DNA of 64,000 nt from Azolla caroliniana (taxonomy: Eukaryota; Polypodiophyta), in the NCBI GenBank assembly GCA_043228905.1, contig JBHGNT010000013.1, positions 18,104,001 through 18,168,000 of the forward strand, read 5' to 3'. A program made the position numbers and the translations under genes. The notes below the pieces were generated by a model that did no database searches, was not told the origin of the DNA, and saw nothing but the letters and a program-made list of their open reading frames with translations. Below, piece after piece: positions 10,834 to 25,600 of this stretch. Positions within the stretch are counted from its first letter, which is position 1. Each line of letters begins with the position of its first letter.

Positions 10834-13800
10834 ATGCTGGCTCTGGCGATGGCGTCGCCGAAAACTGTTGGTTCTATCATCTCCTTCCGCCGATGCATCA
10901 TTCCGCGTACTCATCCATCATCGTCCCAGGTATTTGCGCATTTCATCCTATTCTCCATCTTATTATGTATTAACTTTTTTTTGGCTTCTCTGCTTTTGAT
11001 ATCGCGCCTGCTTTCCATGTATGTTTTCATATTTTCCGTTCAAAATTTTCATTGCTCTTCCCTTCCCTTCCCCTTTCTCTTCTGGTTTTGCATTTGTTTC
11101 ACCTTTCTGTTTTTGTCCTCGATTTCTTTCACTTTTCTAATAATTTTTTTTGAATTTTCTTCCTTCTTTTGCACTTTCTTCCTGTGAACCATTTGGATTA
11201 CCCCCAATTTAATCATATTTATTTTCCATATTGGGTTCACCACTGTTTAGCGCTGAATTTTCTTTCCTTTGTCTAATGTCTGTGTTTTTCTTCACAAATT
11301 TTATCATTCCGTTCTATTGATTGTCTATCAAATATTTTCCTTTTGATCCTTTCCTCACATCTGTTCTGTTTTTCAATCTTCTTGTTTAGCTAACTATCAT
11401 TTCTATTCCCTTCTTAAGAAATTTGATATCTGTTCTTTTTTGTCATATTTTTTATCAGTTTCAATATCTTCCAAAGCTTCGGTTTATGCTTCTTTCCTCA
11501 TCAGCATATTTTCCCTGCATTTCTTTGTTTGATGTTTTTTTACCTCTTTTCTTTTTTGGTCTTATTTTACCATCATTTGATTTATTTGTGTGATTGTGTA
11601 TCAGACATTTGGTTTTTTACTCCTTTTTCTCAGAGGCCAATTACCGCAATATATCTTCTCTGCACCCCTTTCTCTGAAACCAATACAAATATTTGTTCCT
11701 TTCTATGCATCTTTTCTATTTTCTTGTATTGTTGCTGTCCTTTTTGCTTATTTTCCACTTTATGCTCTTTATTTCTTCTCTACTATGCTTGAATTTTTAT
11801 GCTGCTTTTACGCAGAGTCCAGTTTCCTCTAAGAGGGCTAGGGTCTGTTGAATCTTATTGTTATAGGTTCTAGCTTTCTTATTTACCATTGTTTCGTGTT
11901 CATCAGAAACTGATGTTTTTTCCTCTCTGTTTATTTTCTGCTTTTCTTGATATCTTTTCCTTCGTGCTTGTTTGTTCTAGATTGTACCTTTTTTATGATT
12001 GTTTATGATATTTTCCTTTTTCTCAGGTTCTGATTTCCTTAAGAGGGAGGAATCTATTGACTCCCAACCTTATAGGTTTGAGTTTTCGACAAAATGGCTA
12101 TATGAGCTGTTCAAGGGCACATTTTGATGGCAGTTCTCGAGTAAGGATTACATGCATTCACAAAGAGCATGGCATTTCAACTGCTGAATTTTCAACCATC
12201 GCCCCGAAAAAGCAAATGGAAGAACAAAGACTTTCAGGTTTTGATTCTGCACAAGGAATGCATGAAATTAGAGGAGCTTTTACCCAAGCTCAAATTCGTG
12301 CAACATTCTATCCAAAGTTTGAAAATGAGAAATCTGACCAAGAGGTAGCCTATCGAAGGGCCGATCTACACCATTTCTTTATATTGATCTAGGGATAAAT
12401 CCTGTTTTCTTTATTGTTAATTTCTTAATCTGAGAGTCTCTCTATTTTCTAGACATTTTTTGACTGTGACTTATGAAGAATTCGATTATTCCCGAAAAAG
12501 AAAATGCATTCATACAATTCATTGTGGCACGTAATCATGGCATTTAGGCAAAGGTGAAGTCGGATGGCTTTGTTGAAACATGAATCCTTCTATACTGAAC
12601 TTTGAAGTTGGTACAACAGTATTGATTCATGAGCCATGCACAATGTTACATAGATGGTGCAAGCCTAATGACTATATGTTGCTACACCCCTTGTGCATAT
12701 GTTGCCTCTTATTGAAATCTATACAGATGCACAAGTTAGAATAACATAGGGTTAGGTTTTCGATGGGATTAAATTTTTTGGTTGTGAATTGTGATAATGG
12801 AGTTTTCATGTCACCCTTCACAATATTGGTTATGATACAGAAACAATAATGTTTCACTGTGGATTTTTTGATAGTGAGGGAATAAAAGAAAAATACAACT
12901 AGAACTGGGCTCTTTTCCTTATGTATTATCTTTTGTAGCACCTAGGTACACATTAATCTCTTTTTCCATAGTAAAGATGCATGTAGCACTTTTTGTCGAA
13001 GTTGCAGCAATGACATCCTCATTGGAGCAACCAAAATAGATTATTCTGGAATAAGTTTATAATAAGTAAACTCTTTTCCAATGATTGATTTGGAATGCAG
13101 TGTATAACAAGAAATTGAAAAGTTGGATCATTTGGAAATCAGAAGAAGCTTGGATATGAGCTTCGTCGCCAATTCTCCATATATTGGAGGAGATCAGCTT
13201 ATTGGTTATAGGCCTCAAATGCATCATGCATATCTTACACGTGCAATCTGTGGTCTTTGGGAACTGGACATGTTCAAAAGAAAAGCAAGGTCAGCTCAAA
13301 TTCTTCCAGAGTTTCCAAAGGGGTCATAGTCATGGAAGTACTATCCCAATGTGGAGGTGATGTGAAAGAGCTGCTGAAATGGTATAAACTCAGTAGATTA
13401 AACGCGTAAATAGGGAATGGAGAAATTAGAGGTAGCTTGGATGGATGTTATTCATTAAAAATATACAGTTTAATATGTGCCTCCTTTTCTGTGCTACTAT
13501 GATGTTAACCATGCTCAAATGGTGAGTTGGCTTTTCTTCACACCAATACTCCCTCAAGCACTCTCTCCACACCATTCACCTCACCCAATATCCTTGGGCT
13601 CACTTTATTTATATATCAAACTTCTGCACTATTTGGTTGCCTAAATTCCTACTTCGTCCTCTTGTGAATTCCAGATCATTTGGTTACTCGAATTCCATAT
13701 TGTTTGACTCCTCTTCATCCATTTAATGGCATTCTCTGACATGGATGCGCTGATAAAACCACACAAATAGTTCTGAGCCTTCCAGTCACAACAAATGATT

Positions 13801-16633
13801 CCTAAAACTATTCTCTCCTACCAGTCACTACTAGCCTTGTCTTGTATTTATCCACAAACCCATCAATTTTGTACTTAAATCTTTCTGATCCACTTTGTCT
13901 GGATGAACTTCTTGTCGAGCATATCCAATAAATCCCAATTTGGTTATTCCAAAATACTTTCCAAAATGCAGAATCTGTATTCAACTTATGACTAACCCCA
14001 TCCATTGCTTTTCACCTTGAAGTCATGGAATAAATGTGATTCCACACACGATTAGTCAAAATTATGATATTTTGCATCCCATATTTATCTTGCCATATTT
14101 TCTAGGCATTTGTCACCTTTGGTATTTGCTGAATTAGAGTTAACACTAAATCAGTTGGTCCCCATGACTATTGCATACATTGTCTTCTCGCCATTCTTCT
14201 GTATCTGCTATTGTCAAAGTTATCAAGACTTTCAAGCTCTTCCAATCTACAATTCCCACCAGCTGCGCATCGATGCGTAGTTTGTAGGTCTTCAAAATAG
14301 TGGTTATTTTAAACTTCTGACGATGCGTAGTTTGTATATCAAGCTTGTGGACTGACACTACTGATCATCACGACCTCATGTTGCTAGTCATTGCACTTTC
14401 CACATGCAGGGTTGCTTTACAGAACACTCATGATGAATCTCCTCCACAAATTCTTGTCCAAGAACAAGGCTCTGATACCATATCAACCATACTGCTAATG
14501 CACTTACAATCAAAGAAAGAAAGGTCTATTAACTTCTGCTAGAGGCAGAAATCAGCCTATAAGACAACACAATTATAAATTTGGACAGATTCAATTTACC
14601 CATACTGAAAAAGAAGAAGAAGCTCTAGGATATCCTCAATTTCTATAATAATGGTCTTAATCCATATGGTGGATTGATTCCTGAGATGGTTTACAAGTGT
14701 GAAGTGCAGAACTTATACACACCATCCTAAATTGGCTGGTGTTGTGGAGGGAGGTATGATGAAGTTCAGCCAATGCATCTATGTGTCATCTGGAGGATCA
14801 GACATAATAAGAAATGATCTCCATGATTTGGTGCCTGCGCTCAATGTCTCTATTGTTGTTGGCATTCCTATGGAAGAATGCAGAGATGTGCCGTTGCTGT
14901 TGCATCCCGTGTGTTAATATTATTAGTAGGGCGCTCAAACATGATCACAACAGAGGAGTGATATAATGAGAGCTCTATGCTCATGTTCTCCGAAGTGAGC
15001 AGATACAATAACAACCTAATGGCTGGTAGCAAAGAACTAACATAAGCTCGCTTACCAGGGTTCCCATAATGTACTAGGTTGCCAACTCTAATCGCTAACC
15101 TGTGCACTACATTTAACTACTTCACCACTCGCTTTGTTGACCGCGCTGAAGCGGTGAGTTGGTGGTTGTTCTCACCAATAGTCAGAACATGTAGTCAATT
15201 TGACTTTTGTCACCTTCTTAAGTTGTTCTACAAAAGAAGACGCTAATCTCCAGTATTTTCCATGCTATGTTATTTGGTTTACCTTGAATTAGCTACAATT
15301 CTCTTTTGTTAATTAGAGTTGTTTTTTGACGCATGAAACTGTATTGGATCTCTGAAGTGCATTGTAAATCCTCCATCCATATGCTATTATGTTTCATGGA
15401 AATTCATGCTACAATTTATTTACCTGTCTACTGCGTTCTTCCCAAATATCAAAACCTTGGAAATTACTGGAAAAGGGAGAATTTCAATCTTGTTTTGAAC
15501 TATTTGGATTCTCATCAGAACAAAAGCAAAAACCAAAACAATACAACAAAAGTAACGAGAGCAAGAAATAATCTGAGATGGAGCTTCTTTCACATGCTGA
15601 GGATGGAGTCTTACTGTGCTAATATTCCTTTGAAGGACAGTGCAAGTTTACAATAGAAACAAAGTTTTACCACATTCTTTTGCCCTGCTCCTTGTGCTTT
15701 GCTATGAACACAAATTACATAGTTTTTAAAGCTGTGAGTTCCAGATGATGCTAATCTTTCCTCAAGAACCAGTGCAGTGTTTGACAACCTAGATGAGGAC
15801 TTATTATAATAGTTTGTCATATATCTTGTTCATTCTATATATAACAGCAAACTGTATATTTAAATTGTTTCATCTAGTTGTGAACTCTAATTCCTGTTTC
15901 ATGTATCCATTTTATTGATATCTTGATTCCTAGTTCTTCTGTTTGTCAGGTTCGATCAAGAATGATTGATGTTGTTGACACCGGAAAGGGAGTTTTGGAG
16001 GTAAAGAAAAATCATGAATTTACACTTGTGTGATGGACCAGTGATACATGTGTTTTTGATTATTAAACTGTTGGCTTTTTGTGGAATTGTCAAAAGTAAT
16101 GTCAGTGCTTCTGATTATAAAGATGGAAAAAACATGTTATGATCCAGGTCCTATTTTTTGATGTACATGTGTGTGTGTGTAGTGTTTTTTGAATATGGAT
16201 TCTTTTTAAAACTTCAATACTAGAAAGGGATTAATTTTAATTGAATAATTTGGTGAATTCCTGCACATAGTATCTGAATTCGAGGCATAGCTCCAAAATT
16301 GTGTGGGGCATGTTTAAAATCAGGAGGATGATTCAAATACGATAATGTAGATGTAGAAGAAAACATTGAACTTCTAAGAAACAGATATCTAAGAAGATAC
16401 CTTAGTCATTAGTTCTTATTTCATGGCTATAAGAAGATTGTAAGTAATTGGGTTGTTAAACTAATGTAATAAGATTAACTGGATTCTTAATATTTATCCC
16501 TGCATTTGTTAGGTGCAAACTTTTTGTTGAATGTTCCGTATTTGTTTCAGGTGACTTTAAAACACTCAGGGTCTCTCTTTATGTATGCGGGGAATCATGG
16601 TGGCGCCTTTGCAAAAAATAGCTATGGAAACCT
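10834..16633 (+). CDS. RNL: tRNA ligase exons 1-4 (N-terminal extension and adenylation motif)
   Basis: Exons: 10834-10929, 12027-12344, 15950-16000, 16551-16633. Exon 1 begins MLALAMASPKTVGSIIS; a second in-frame Met six codons on gives MASPKTVGSIISFRRC, Ser/Arg-rich with few acids, like an organelle transit peptide. Exon 2 carries the unconserved region and enters the conserved domain at QAQIRATFYPKFE. Exon 4 holds VTLKHSGSLFMYAG with the predicted AMP-accepting Lys. The start is chosen because it is the first ATG in frame after the CTGTCTGTC leader; a longer upstream start (10759) is open in the same frame but unsupported. Confidence 0.85.
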
Positions 16634-19600
16634 GTAAGGGTGTTAAATGACATTTGATTTTAAGTAAATTTAATGAAATTTGACACGATCTTTTTAATGT
16701 GATTGTTTCTTTTTTAATTTGTTTGATTATCAGAAATAAGGGTATGAAGCTATTTGCTAAAGCTTCTTCTCATCTAGAGACCGTGGCTAACATTGGTCCC
16801 AAAAGTTTGAAACATTCTTTATAAAATTTTGAAATGTTAGATATCCCAGTCCAATTGTTCTCAACATGTCTTCTCCAAAGGTCCTCAACGTGTTCTCAAT
16901 CCCCCAAATATCATTTGGTATGAAGATGTCCCACTACAAGACACACATTCTACACACATCGGAGGATGTATTCATCATCAGGCCACTTTATATGGACATA
17001 CAACTATCCTATGCGCTGCACAGTGTGATAGGGCAGCTGCAAACTTCATCACATCAGTTAGAGATTGAGGTAGGCAGATGTACACAAATAACTCTAGAAG
17101 AAAGAATTTGTCAATTGTGTCATCAAGGAGTGGAATCCAAAGAACACTATGTTTGTCACTGTAGTGTCTTTTATGAAATCGGAAGGAGATACCATTGCCT
17201 CTTTAAACAAGGCTTTGGCCCACTACGCAAAGTAATGGAATATGAGGACCAACGGTGCCTAGGACTTTTCTTGCTAGAACTCAAGAGACATAGGGAAAAG
17301 TTGTTGAAGGACAATAATACAACCACACAAGCTCATCCACAAAGAGCAATCACAACTTTCTTTAGGCCCATCACTCCTACTAATGCTACAAGTCAATCAA
17401 GGGATACACAAATGGGCTTCGACCAGGACATACGAAAGGGGTTACAATAGATCGAGCAATAGCAATTTGTCGTCCACATAAGCCCCGGCCCCATGGACCA
17501 CGACCTTAGTGTTGAATGCAGGTCTCTAATGAACGTATTCACATTGTCTCCTCTTGTACACACTAGGTTTAGGCTATTTATGTAAATAGTGAGAAGGGCA
17601 GTTGCACTAAGTTGGTCAGTATATAAACTGACCTTGTAACCTAGTTTCAAGTTGTTGAAAAATACAGTTTATCTTGTGCCTAACGTCTCTCTCTATCTTG
17701 TCTTCTGCTTGCATCTTGTTTTCTATTCTCTAGTTGCAATCAATATTATTCATTGTATCTATTAACGATCTCCACACAGAAGAGTGTTGATGTTGTTCCG
17801 CACCTAGACTGCGGTGTTCTCAACATTTGGTATCAGAGCTCGAGGTTCTCTCGATTCTGCTGCTGCCGTCTATATAGTTTCCATCAACAACTCTTCTTCT
17901 GTACACTGTGAAGATCTTGGTTGGCAACTCTCTACAAGATCGTTTTCGCGAAGAGAGATATTGGCAAAATCAGCACTCCATCGTTCTAAATCACCATTGA
18001 AGTGAGCCAATCAGTTGCACTTCACTCCTGTGATTGTAGCTGCTCGGAGTGAGATTTCGCTTCACAACATCTCTGCCTCAACCGTACTACATTGGATTAG
18101 ACAACAACAAATAGGTCACCTGACGCTAGTCACTCGCTTGTCGTAATCACTCGTAGGTGTCTGAGCTCCAGGAACAACCCCCTTCTGTGCTTCATTCGGC
18201 TAGACAACATTTGGAAAGATTAGCTGAATCAGTTCCTCTCATTGTCGTAATCACCTGAAGCAGGATCGGCCTGGATAATCGGCACATACTCTGTGTTCGG
18301 AAATCTCGAAAATCGACATTTGAAATCGAATCGACATACTCGAGTCCAACTCGACTAGGCTAGTTAGCCGTAGTCACTTTGAATTGAGTCTCCTGAATTT
18401 CGAATCAGGTTCAGCTTGTGTTCAAACTCGGCTGGAACGAATTTAGGTGAGCCAATCTGCTGCACCCAACCACTGTTCGTAGCCAACCCCGAACAAAGCA
18501 TCCCAAAATTGACCGAGATGGCATCAACATCTGGTTCGTCAGAGATGAGTCTAAGGAAGTTCGAGGGATCGAACTTCAACTTCTGGAAGGAGCAAATGCA
18601 AGACTATCTAATAGTCAAGGGGCAAATCGACCCCATTGAAAACGAAAATATGCTCCAGAAGGGTACAAGCCGCTTGAATGGGAGAAGCTCGACAGAATTG
18701 TCCGAGCCACCATTCGGATGCACCTACTGGAGTCCGTGTACTTCACGGTGCAATCGTGTTCGACTGCCTTCCAACTATGGAAGACACTCTCGGACACCTA
18801 CGAAAAGAAGGTAGCTGCCACGAAGATATATTTGATATGGCGCCTTTATAACCTTCGGATGAAAGAATCCGATTCGGTTCAGGCACACCTCAACGAGTAT
18901 GAAAGTATGAGCTCCCAAATTTTGGCTCAGGGGACGACTATCGAGGATGAACTAAGAGCAATGTTGCTTATGAGTAGTCTGCCCCCTTCGTGGGAAACTT
19001 TCGTCACAACCGTGTGCAATGCATCGACTACGGCCGTTAAATACTCCTCAGTCACGAGCACAATTATGATTGAAGCAGCCCGAAGGAAATCGTTTGCAAA
19101 TGATTCGGCCACAGCCGAACAATCAACGAAGTCAGAGCAAGTCCCGGGATAATTGAGTCTGCAATTATTGCAAGAAACTCGGACACATAAAAGCTGATTG
19201 CCGTGCACTCAAGGCCAAAAACGATAAGGCTCAGCGAGCGGATCAGAAGAGTGGCCGGCATGAGGAGGTCAACTACGTCAGCTCCTCAGCCGAAGTATTG
19301 TCAAATGACCTGAACATTCTATCCATTGAAAACCCAGTCGAATAAGAAGTTCTGCTTACGGCTAAAGAGTCAAGCACTTGGCTCTTGGACTCGGGCGCTT
19401 CATATCGCGTAACTCCGCATTGATCCCAATTTCGATAATACTAGGCCCAACATTCCGACTCAGTTTGAGTTGGAAATTCGCAACATTGTGCGATTATCGG
19501 AATCGGCATAGTAGAGCTCAACCTTCTGGGTGGCTCTACATTGGTACTACACAATGTCCGACAAGTACCTGAGCTCTCAAGTCCTTTGATCTCAGTCGGA

Positions 19601-22600
19601 CAACTGGACGAAGACGGCATCTGTGCTGGCTTCTCATTAGGAGGGTGGACACTCCATAGGGGGGACCTCCTACTTGCTCAAGGACTGAAAGTACACTCGT
19701 TGTACCTGTTATATGTCACACTTAGAGAGGGTGACTTATTCTTGGTCGACATTCCTGTGTCATCACTTTGGCATGGATGACTCGGACACCTCAACAAGGC
19801 CGGCATCACGCATTTATCTAGAGCCGGATACAAACCTAAACTCTCCTTCTCTGATCATCAGTTCTACGAGCATTGCCAATACGACAAACAGATAGCCGCA
19901 TCACATCCGACATCAGCACCGAGAGAATCGAGTCCCATCGATTTGGTCCACTCGGACGTCTGTGGTCCTATGCCACATCAGTCTCTCGGCGGTGCCGTGT
20001 ATTTCGTCAGCTGTATTGACGACTCGACTCGGAAGGTGTGGGAGTATCCAATAAAGACCAAAGATCGAGTGTTCTCGATTTTCTCCGATTGGCTTGCTAT
20101 GGTCGGAAATCAGTCCGGCCGAAAACTGAAATGCTTTCGGACCGATAATGGAGGAGAGTTCAAATTTGAAGAATTCATCAGATTCTGCCGACAACGCGGC
20201 ATACGACGTGAATATACGGCACCCCACAGTCTGGAGTAGAACGGATGAATCGGACAATTCAAGAAAGGATAGTTTCCATGCTACAACACTTCGGACTATC
20301 GGATGGATTCTGGGCAGAGGCACTACTTACGGTAGTACACAATCAATATGTTGCCTAGTAGGCCGCCAGGACTTCGGATACCTCAGGAACTATGGAACAG
20401 CAGCAAGCCGATATACAACAAGCTGAGGATTTTCGGGTGTAAGGCATACACCCTCATACCGAAAGATGATCGCCGCAAACTTGCACCAAGGTCCAGGAAA
20501 TGCATTTTTCTCGGTTATGGACCACATGGCAAAATCGGCTACCGACTCTGAACCCCGAGCACAGACAGATCGTCCGAAGTTCGGACGTAGTGTTCAATGA
20601 GTCAGCCATGCATCAATCGGCCGAAAAGCCGATCGAAGTCTGAAGGGTAATTTTTTCGGATGTGCCAACCCTTCATGAAGGCCCACCACACAACACAAGA
20701 TCGGCTTCACGGGTAGCCGAAACCTCTAGTATTGACTCAGCAGCATCCGACTCGGAACAGCCGAATGTTTCGGCTTTTGACCATCCTACTTTCACACCCG
20801 ATGCGACTAGTCCAGTCAGACCTCGAAGATCCGAGAGAGTGTCGCAGCCCCCGGAGAGATACTCTCATGGAATCTTCTTTACAGACGCTGGAGAACCGAA
20901 GTCATACGAAGAAGCATCGGCATCTGCCGATTTAGCCACCTGGCATCTGGCAATGGAGTCCGAAATGAACTCCATTCGAGCAAACCAAACTCGGGACTTG
21001 GTCGAACTACCGAACAATCGACGTGCTCTTCCGTGCAAATGGGTCTATAGAATTAAAGAGACGTCCGATTCGGCCACCCCAAATTCAAGGCCAGATTAGT
21101 TGCGAAAGGGTTTTGACAGGAATATGGCGTCGATTTCGGCAAAATTTTTTCACCAGTGATCAAAATGACAACCCTCCGCTTAATGCTCGGTGTTGTGGCA
21201 ACTGAGAATTTGGAGCTAATTCAGCTAGATGTCAAAACGGCATTCCGCCATGGTGATCTAGAGGAGGAAATTTATATGGAGCAGCTGAAAGGCTTCGCCG
21301 CACCCGGCCAAGAACATCTAGTCTGCCGACTCAAGAAGAGTCTTTACGGCCTGAAACAGAAACCGCGACAGTGGTATAAGAAGTTCGATGACTTCATCCA
21401 ATCGATCGGCTTCTCAAAGAGTGACGAGGACCACTGTCTCTTCACAAAAACAGCTCAAGATGGATCACCTATCTTCCTCATCATCTACGTGGACGACATG
21501 CTAATCTCCAGACGACATGCCGGAGAGCTCGCCGAACTTGTTCGGCAACTGCGGTTGAAGTTTGCCATGAAGGATCTCAGTCCGGCAAGACATATTCTAG
21601 GCATGAAGATTAGTCGAAATCGAAATCGACGACAATTGTTTCTGTCTCAATCCGACTACATTGCCTGTGTCTTAGAACGCTTCAACATGCGATTGGCTAA
21701 ATCTGCTTCAATCCCGCTCCCAATTAGTCGCTGAGACAGCCCGGCATCCGGTCTGAAGGGGGAAATCATGAAGTCAGTACCATATGCACCGGCAGTCGGC
21801 TCCCTGATGTACGCGATGGTCGCGACACGGCTTGACATTGCTCACGCTGTAGGAGTCGTCAGCAAATTCATGCACAGCCTTGGCCGGTCGCACTGGAACG
21901 CAGTAAAGTATGTGTTCAGATATCTGGTGGGCACAAAGATCTTGGTATTCTATTTGGCCCGAATGACATCTCAGACGTAGTCGGATACACTGACTCGGAC
22001 TTTGCAGGTTGCATAGACACCCGAAAATCGACAACCGGATAATATTGTTTCAAGCAATGGAGCGATCTCGTGGAAATCGAAACTTCAAGAGTGCACTGCC
22101 ACATCAACAACTGAGGCCGAATACATAGCCATGTCTGATGCGGCGAAAGAGGCCTTATGGGTCGGTCGGCTGGCGTGTACGTTTCGACATGCCGAAATCG
22201 GCTTGGCTCCAGTTGTTCATAGTGACAGTCAGGGTGCTGTCGCTCTGTCGAAAAATCTGGTTCATCACAACGCTTTGAAGCACATTGACGTTTGATATCA
22301 CTTTGTTCGGGACTACGTCATTTCAGGGAAAATCGGCCTTGAGAAGATATCTACAGCCGATGATGTCGCAGATGGGATGACCAAGTGTCTTTCGGCAGAT
22401 CGATTCCGATCCCTTCGGCACCAGATGGGTATAACAAAGAATCAGTCCGATTAAGTTGGACACTTAGGATGTTTTTCGAACAATCGACTTCGACAGTTCG
22501 AAGTTCAGCCTTAGCTTCCCCAACCTTGGCCAGTTCGGCCTTTAGTTTTTTCGAAGTTCGCTGACTCGAACGAAATTTCGATTTGTTCGAAAACTTTGTA

Positions 22601-25600
22601 TCAATTTGTATTGTACATTTATTTTGATTTACAGAATTTTGATGTATATGCCCATTATGGGGGAGTTTTGAATGCGAGTCTCTAATGAACGTATTCACAT
22701 TGTCTCCTCTTGTACACACCAGGTTTAGGCTATTTATGTAAATAGTGAGAAGGGCAGTTGCCCTAAGTTGGCCAGTATATAAACTGACCTTGTAACCTAG
22801 TTTCAAGTTGAAAAATACAGTTTTTCTTGTGCCTAACATCTCTCTCTATCTTGTCTTCTGCTTGCATCTTGTTTTCTATTCTCTAGTTGCAGTTAATATT
22901 ATTCATTGCATCTATTAATGATCTCCACACAGAAGAGTGTTGATGTTGTTCCGCACCTAGGCGGCAGTGTTCTCAACACTTAGCACCCTTGTCATCGATA
23001 GATAAATGCCATTATCTCCCGCTATCGCAGGTGGATCGATCTATGCTCAAGATCTTTCGAAAGCAAAAGTTATATTGGATTTGAACCTTCCTTTAGAGTG
23101 ATGGGTACAATTATTCAAGGATGCTTTCTGTTCTTTCTAATAGAGTTACGGAGGCATAGATAATAGAATAGAATAGAATAGATGTTTTATCTTCAATGAG
23201 GGGGCCAATTTTGACATATGGGACCAAATCAACATGTCATCTTTTATTTGACTCCTTCCTACGAAGGGTGATTACTATTATGCAGTAAAAATTCTCTATG
23301 TGAAAATGATGCACAGATATGTGCTCACCCTTCTTGGTAGACATTTGACTATTACAATTATGTTTTCATGCCTGTCTAAAAATCATCACATTTCTCGCGA
23401 ATTACCTTATACACTGAGCATGTGATAAGTAAGTGATATTCATCCTCCATGATGTTCAACCCAGGCTCATGGGGGTAGTGAGAAGGTGCCGGGAGGGAGA
23501 TGTCGACACTCATTGATCCACCCAGGCAGAGAACTTTGACAGTTTTCTTCAGCACAGATTCTACTAGGGGGATTCCTCATGATGTTCAAGCAAACATACC
23601 GACTATCATGGAGTAATTATTCAGAGCTTCCATTACTCTTTGTTGTTGACATTGCCGATGCCAACCAGGACTAAAACTGCGATCTACATTTCTTCACACC
23701 ATCTAAACCATCATTAAATGCTGTTGGAGATGGCAGACTTAACCCACTAACCTTCCCATATTGGATCATGTCATGATGGACATATTCAGAGGTCAGCAAT
23801 TTCAGTTACCAACCAGAAAAACTGCGATATACATTTCTTCACAAACATCCAAGGCATCATTGCATGCCATTGGAGATGCTCGCCTTGACTGATGAACGGT
23901 TCTATATTGGAACACCTAATGATGGATATTTTCAGATGGCAGCAATTACAGTTCCAATGATGATACATCAAACTTGATGCAGTAAACAATGAGGTCATGG
24001 TACTCACATTGACTAGTTATAATAAAGAATTTGAATCTTTGGTCAGGTCTCACAGGCCATTATGTTCTTTTAGAGATGCGAAGGAATGGTGGATCATGAT
24101 AAGACAACTGCATTTCAGCCTGGTAGTTGCCAGGGTAGAAAACTGCATCTGGAAAATCTTGTCAGCAAGATGATATGCCACGTATTGGCATTGCGTCTTG
24201 AATCTTGTCACTATGATATACCATAGATTCCCTACGCAAAGCACATGCTTCATATAAAAGTTTAATACAAGAGTAATTATGTATTTAGTTGGCATATGCA
24301 ATAGCTTTTGGATGTTATTGACCATGAAGTGTATAAACCAGTTCTCAGTTGCCTCTTGCAAGAGTTTTTCAACAGTCATCACCTCTTATAAATGGCATTG
24401 TTTGGTTTGATGATCAGGAGAACAACATTTCTTTCCTCTAGGTGGCGAACTTTTAATGGATTGCTGCTTCCTGACATGAGATTAGGGATTGGGTTTCAAT
24501 TTCACCACATTTCCAGTTTTTAATGAGGTTGATTCTGACCACAAAGCTGCTCTTCTTCACAATATTGTTTTTCGCACCAGAGGAAAGTATGGGCTTTCCA
24601 GTGGCAGTGTTGGCTGTGGTTGAACATGAACAGAGCCGTGGGTGGCGTATCAACTGAAAACTTCCAGTGTTGATCCCGGGCACATGTCTTAGTCTTATTT
24701 GAAACCTTGTTGTTCAGGTGATTCTTCAATCGTAGCCTTTCATACTCTGCGATGTAGGAGACCAAATTGGCTGACAGAGATACATCTATCCACAACAAGG
24801 CACCTTCTTACTTCTCCAATAGCTTGTAAACCTCATCCCCATCGATCTTAATGCTGCGGCTGCATCATGATCCAAGGGTTTCAACCTTTCTTTTACTAAT
24901 GATTCAACACAAAAGGTAGACTGCAAGAGTGGGTAGAGTTTCAGAAACGCCTCATGTATGATTGATGATCTTGAAACTTTCTTTGAGAGCACATATCTGC
25001 AAAATTACTGTGAGAGAAATAAAAGCATCAACAATGAGGTGCTAGTTTAATTATGGGATAATGAGTTCGTCATGTCTGGTCCAACCCAAATAAACATGAA
25101 GGATTGATCTAGGGATTTTAAGGAAATCATATTGCCCTCACCTCAAGAATTTTACAATACTCTGTTACGAAAGTCTTGTGTCATGCTTCTGCAACATCTT
25201 TGCACACCATTGAATGCCTCCATGCAACTCTGCATGGACATTGATTATTCTTCAAATCAGTAATGATAATTTAGTTGTAGTAGATTCTCCTCTCCATAGC
25301 CATTTAACAGCGATCAGCAATGGATTTTTTCTTTTCTTTTCTTGTGTTATTCATTTTCCGGAACTTGCGTCTGGATTCATTGACTGTGTAAATATAACTA
25401 GCACACACTCCAACCAAAATACAGAAGAATTTACACTTGATTTCGTTTTTGGTGTCTTAGAGGTTTAATCATTAATCAATCATAAAGAAAGGGAGGGGAA
25501 GTTTTTCTAATTAATCATAAAGCCCTTTCTTTGTCTTTCTTCTTTTCTTGTTTTTCTCTCTGCCACACCACTAACAAGAAGGAAAGGTATTCCATCATTA

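Larger units (their letters stand above)
17510..22978 (+). mobile_element. Complete-length Ty1/copia retrotransposon in intron 4 of the tRNA ligase gene
   Basis: Two LTRs (17510-17825 and 22666-22978) bracket gag, protease, integrase, RT and RNase H in copia order, in the same orientation as the host gene. The 5-bp target duplication CTTAG is perfect (17505-17509 and 22979-22983). A primer binding site and polypurine tract are present. By hand the LTRs differ at about 15 of 313 positions plus a 3-bp gap, so the insertion is not recent. Stops and frameshifts in gag, integrase, and RNase H make it non-autonomous. Confidence 0.95.

Noticed and set aside
10759-11187. 142-codon frame taken as a Phe/Leu-rich membrane protein
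   Set aside because: Only its codons 26-57 are tRNA ligase exon 1; the hydrophobic remainder is T-rich intron 1.
17505-22983. Independent gene inside intron 4
   Set aside because: LTRs, primer site, polypurine tract and 5-bp duplication show it is a copia element.
23786-24992. Minus-strand transposase gene
   Set aside because: Frames are short and out of register, and I could match none to a family; left as unassigned.
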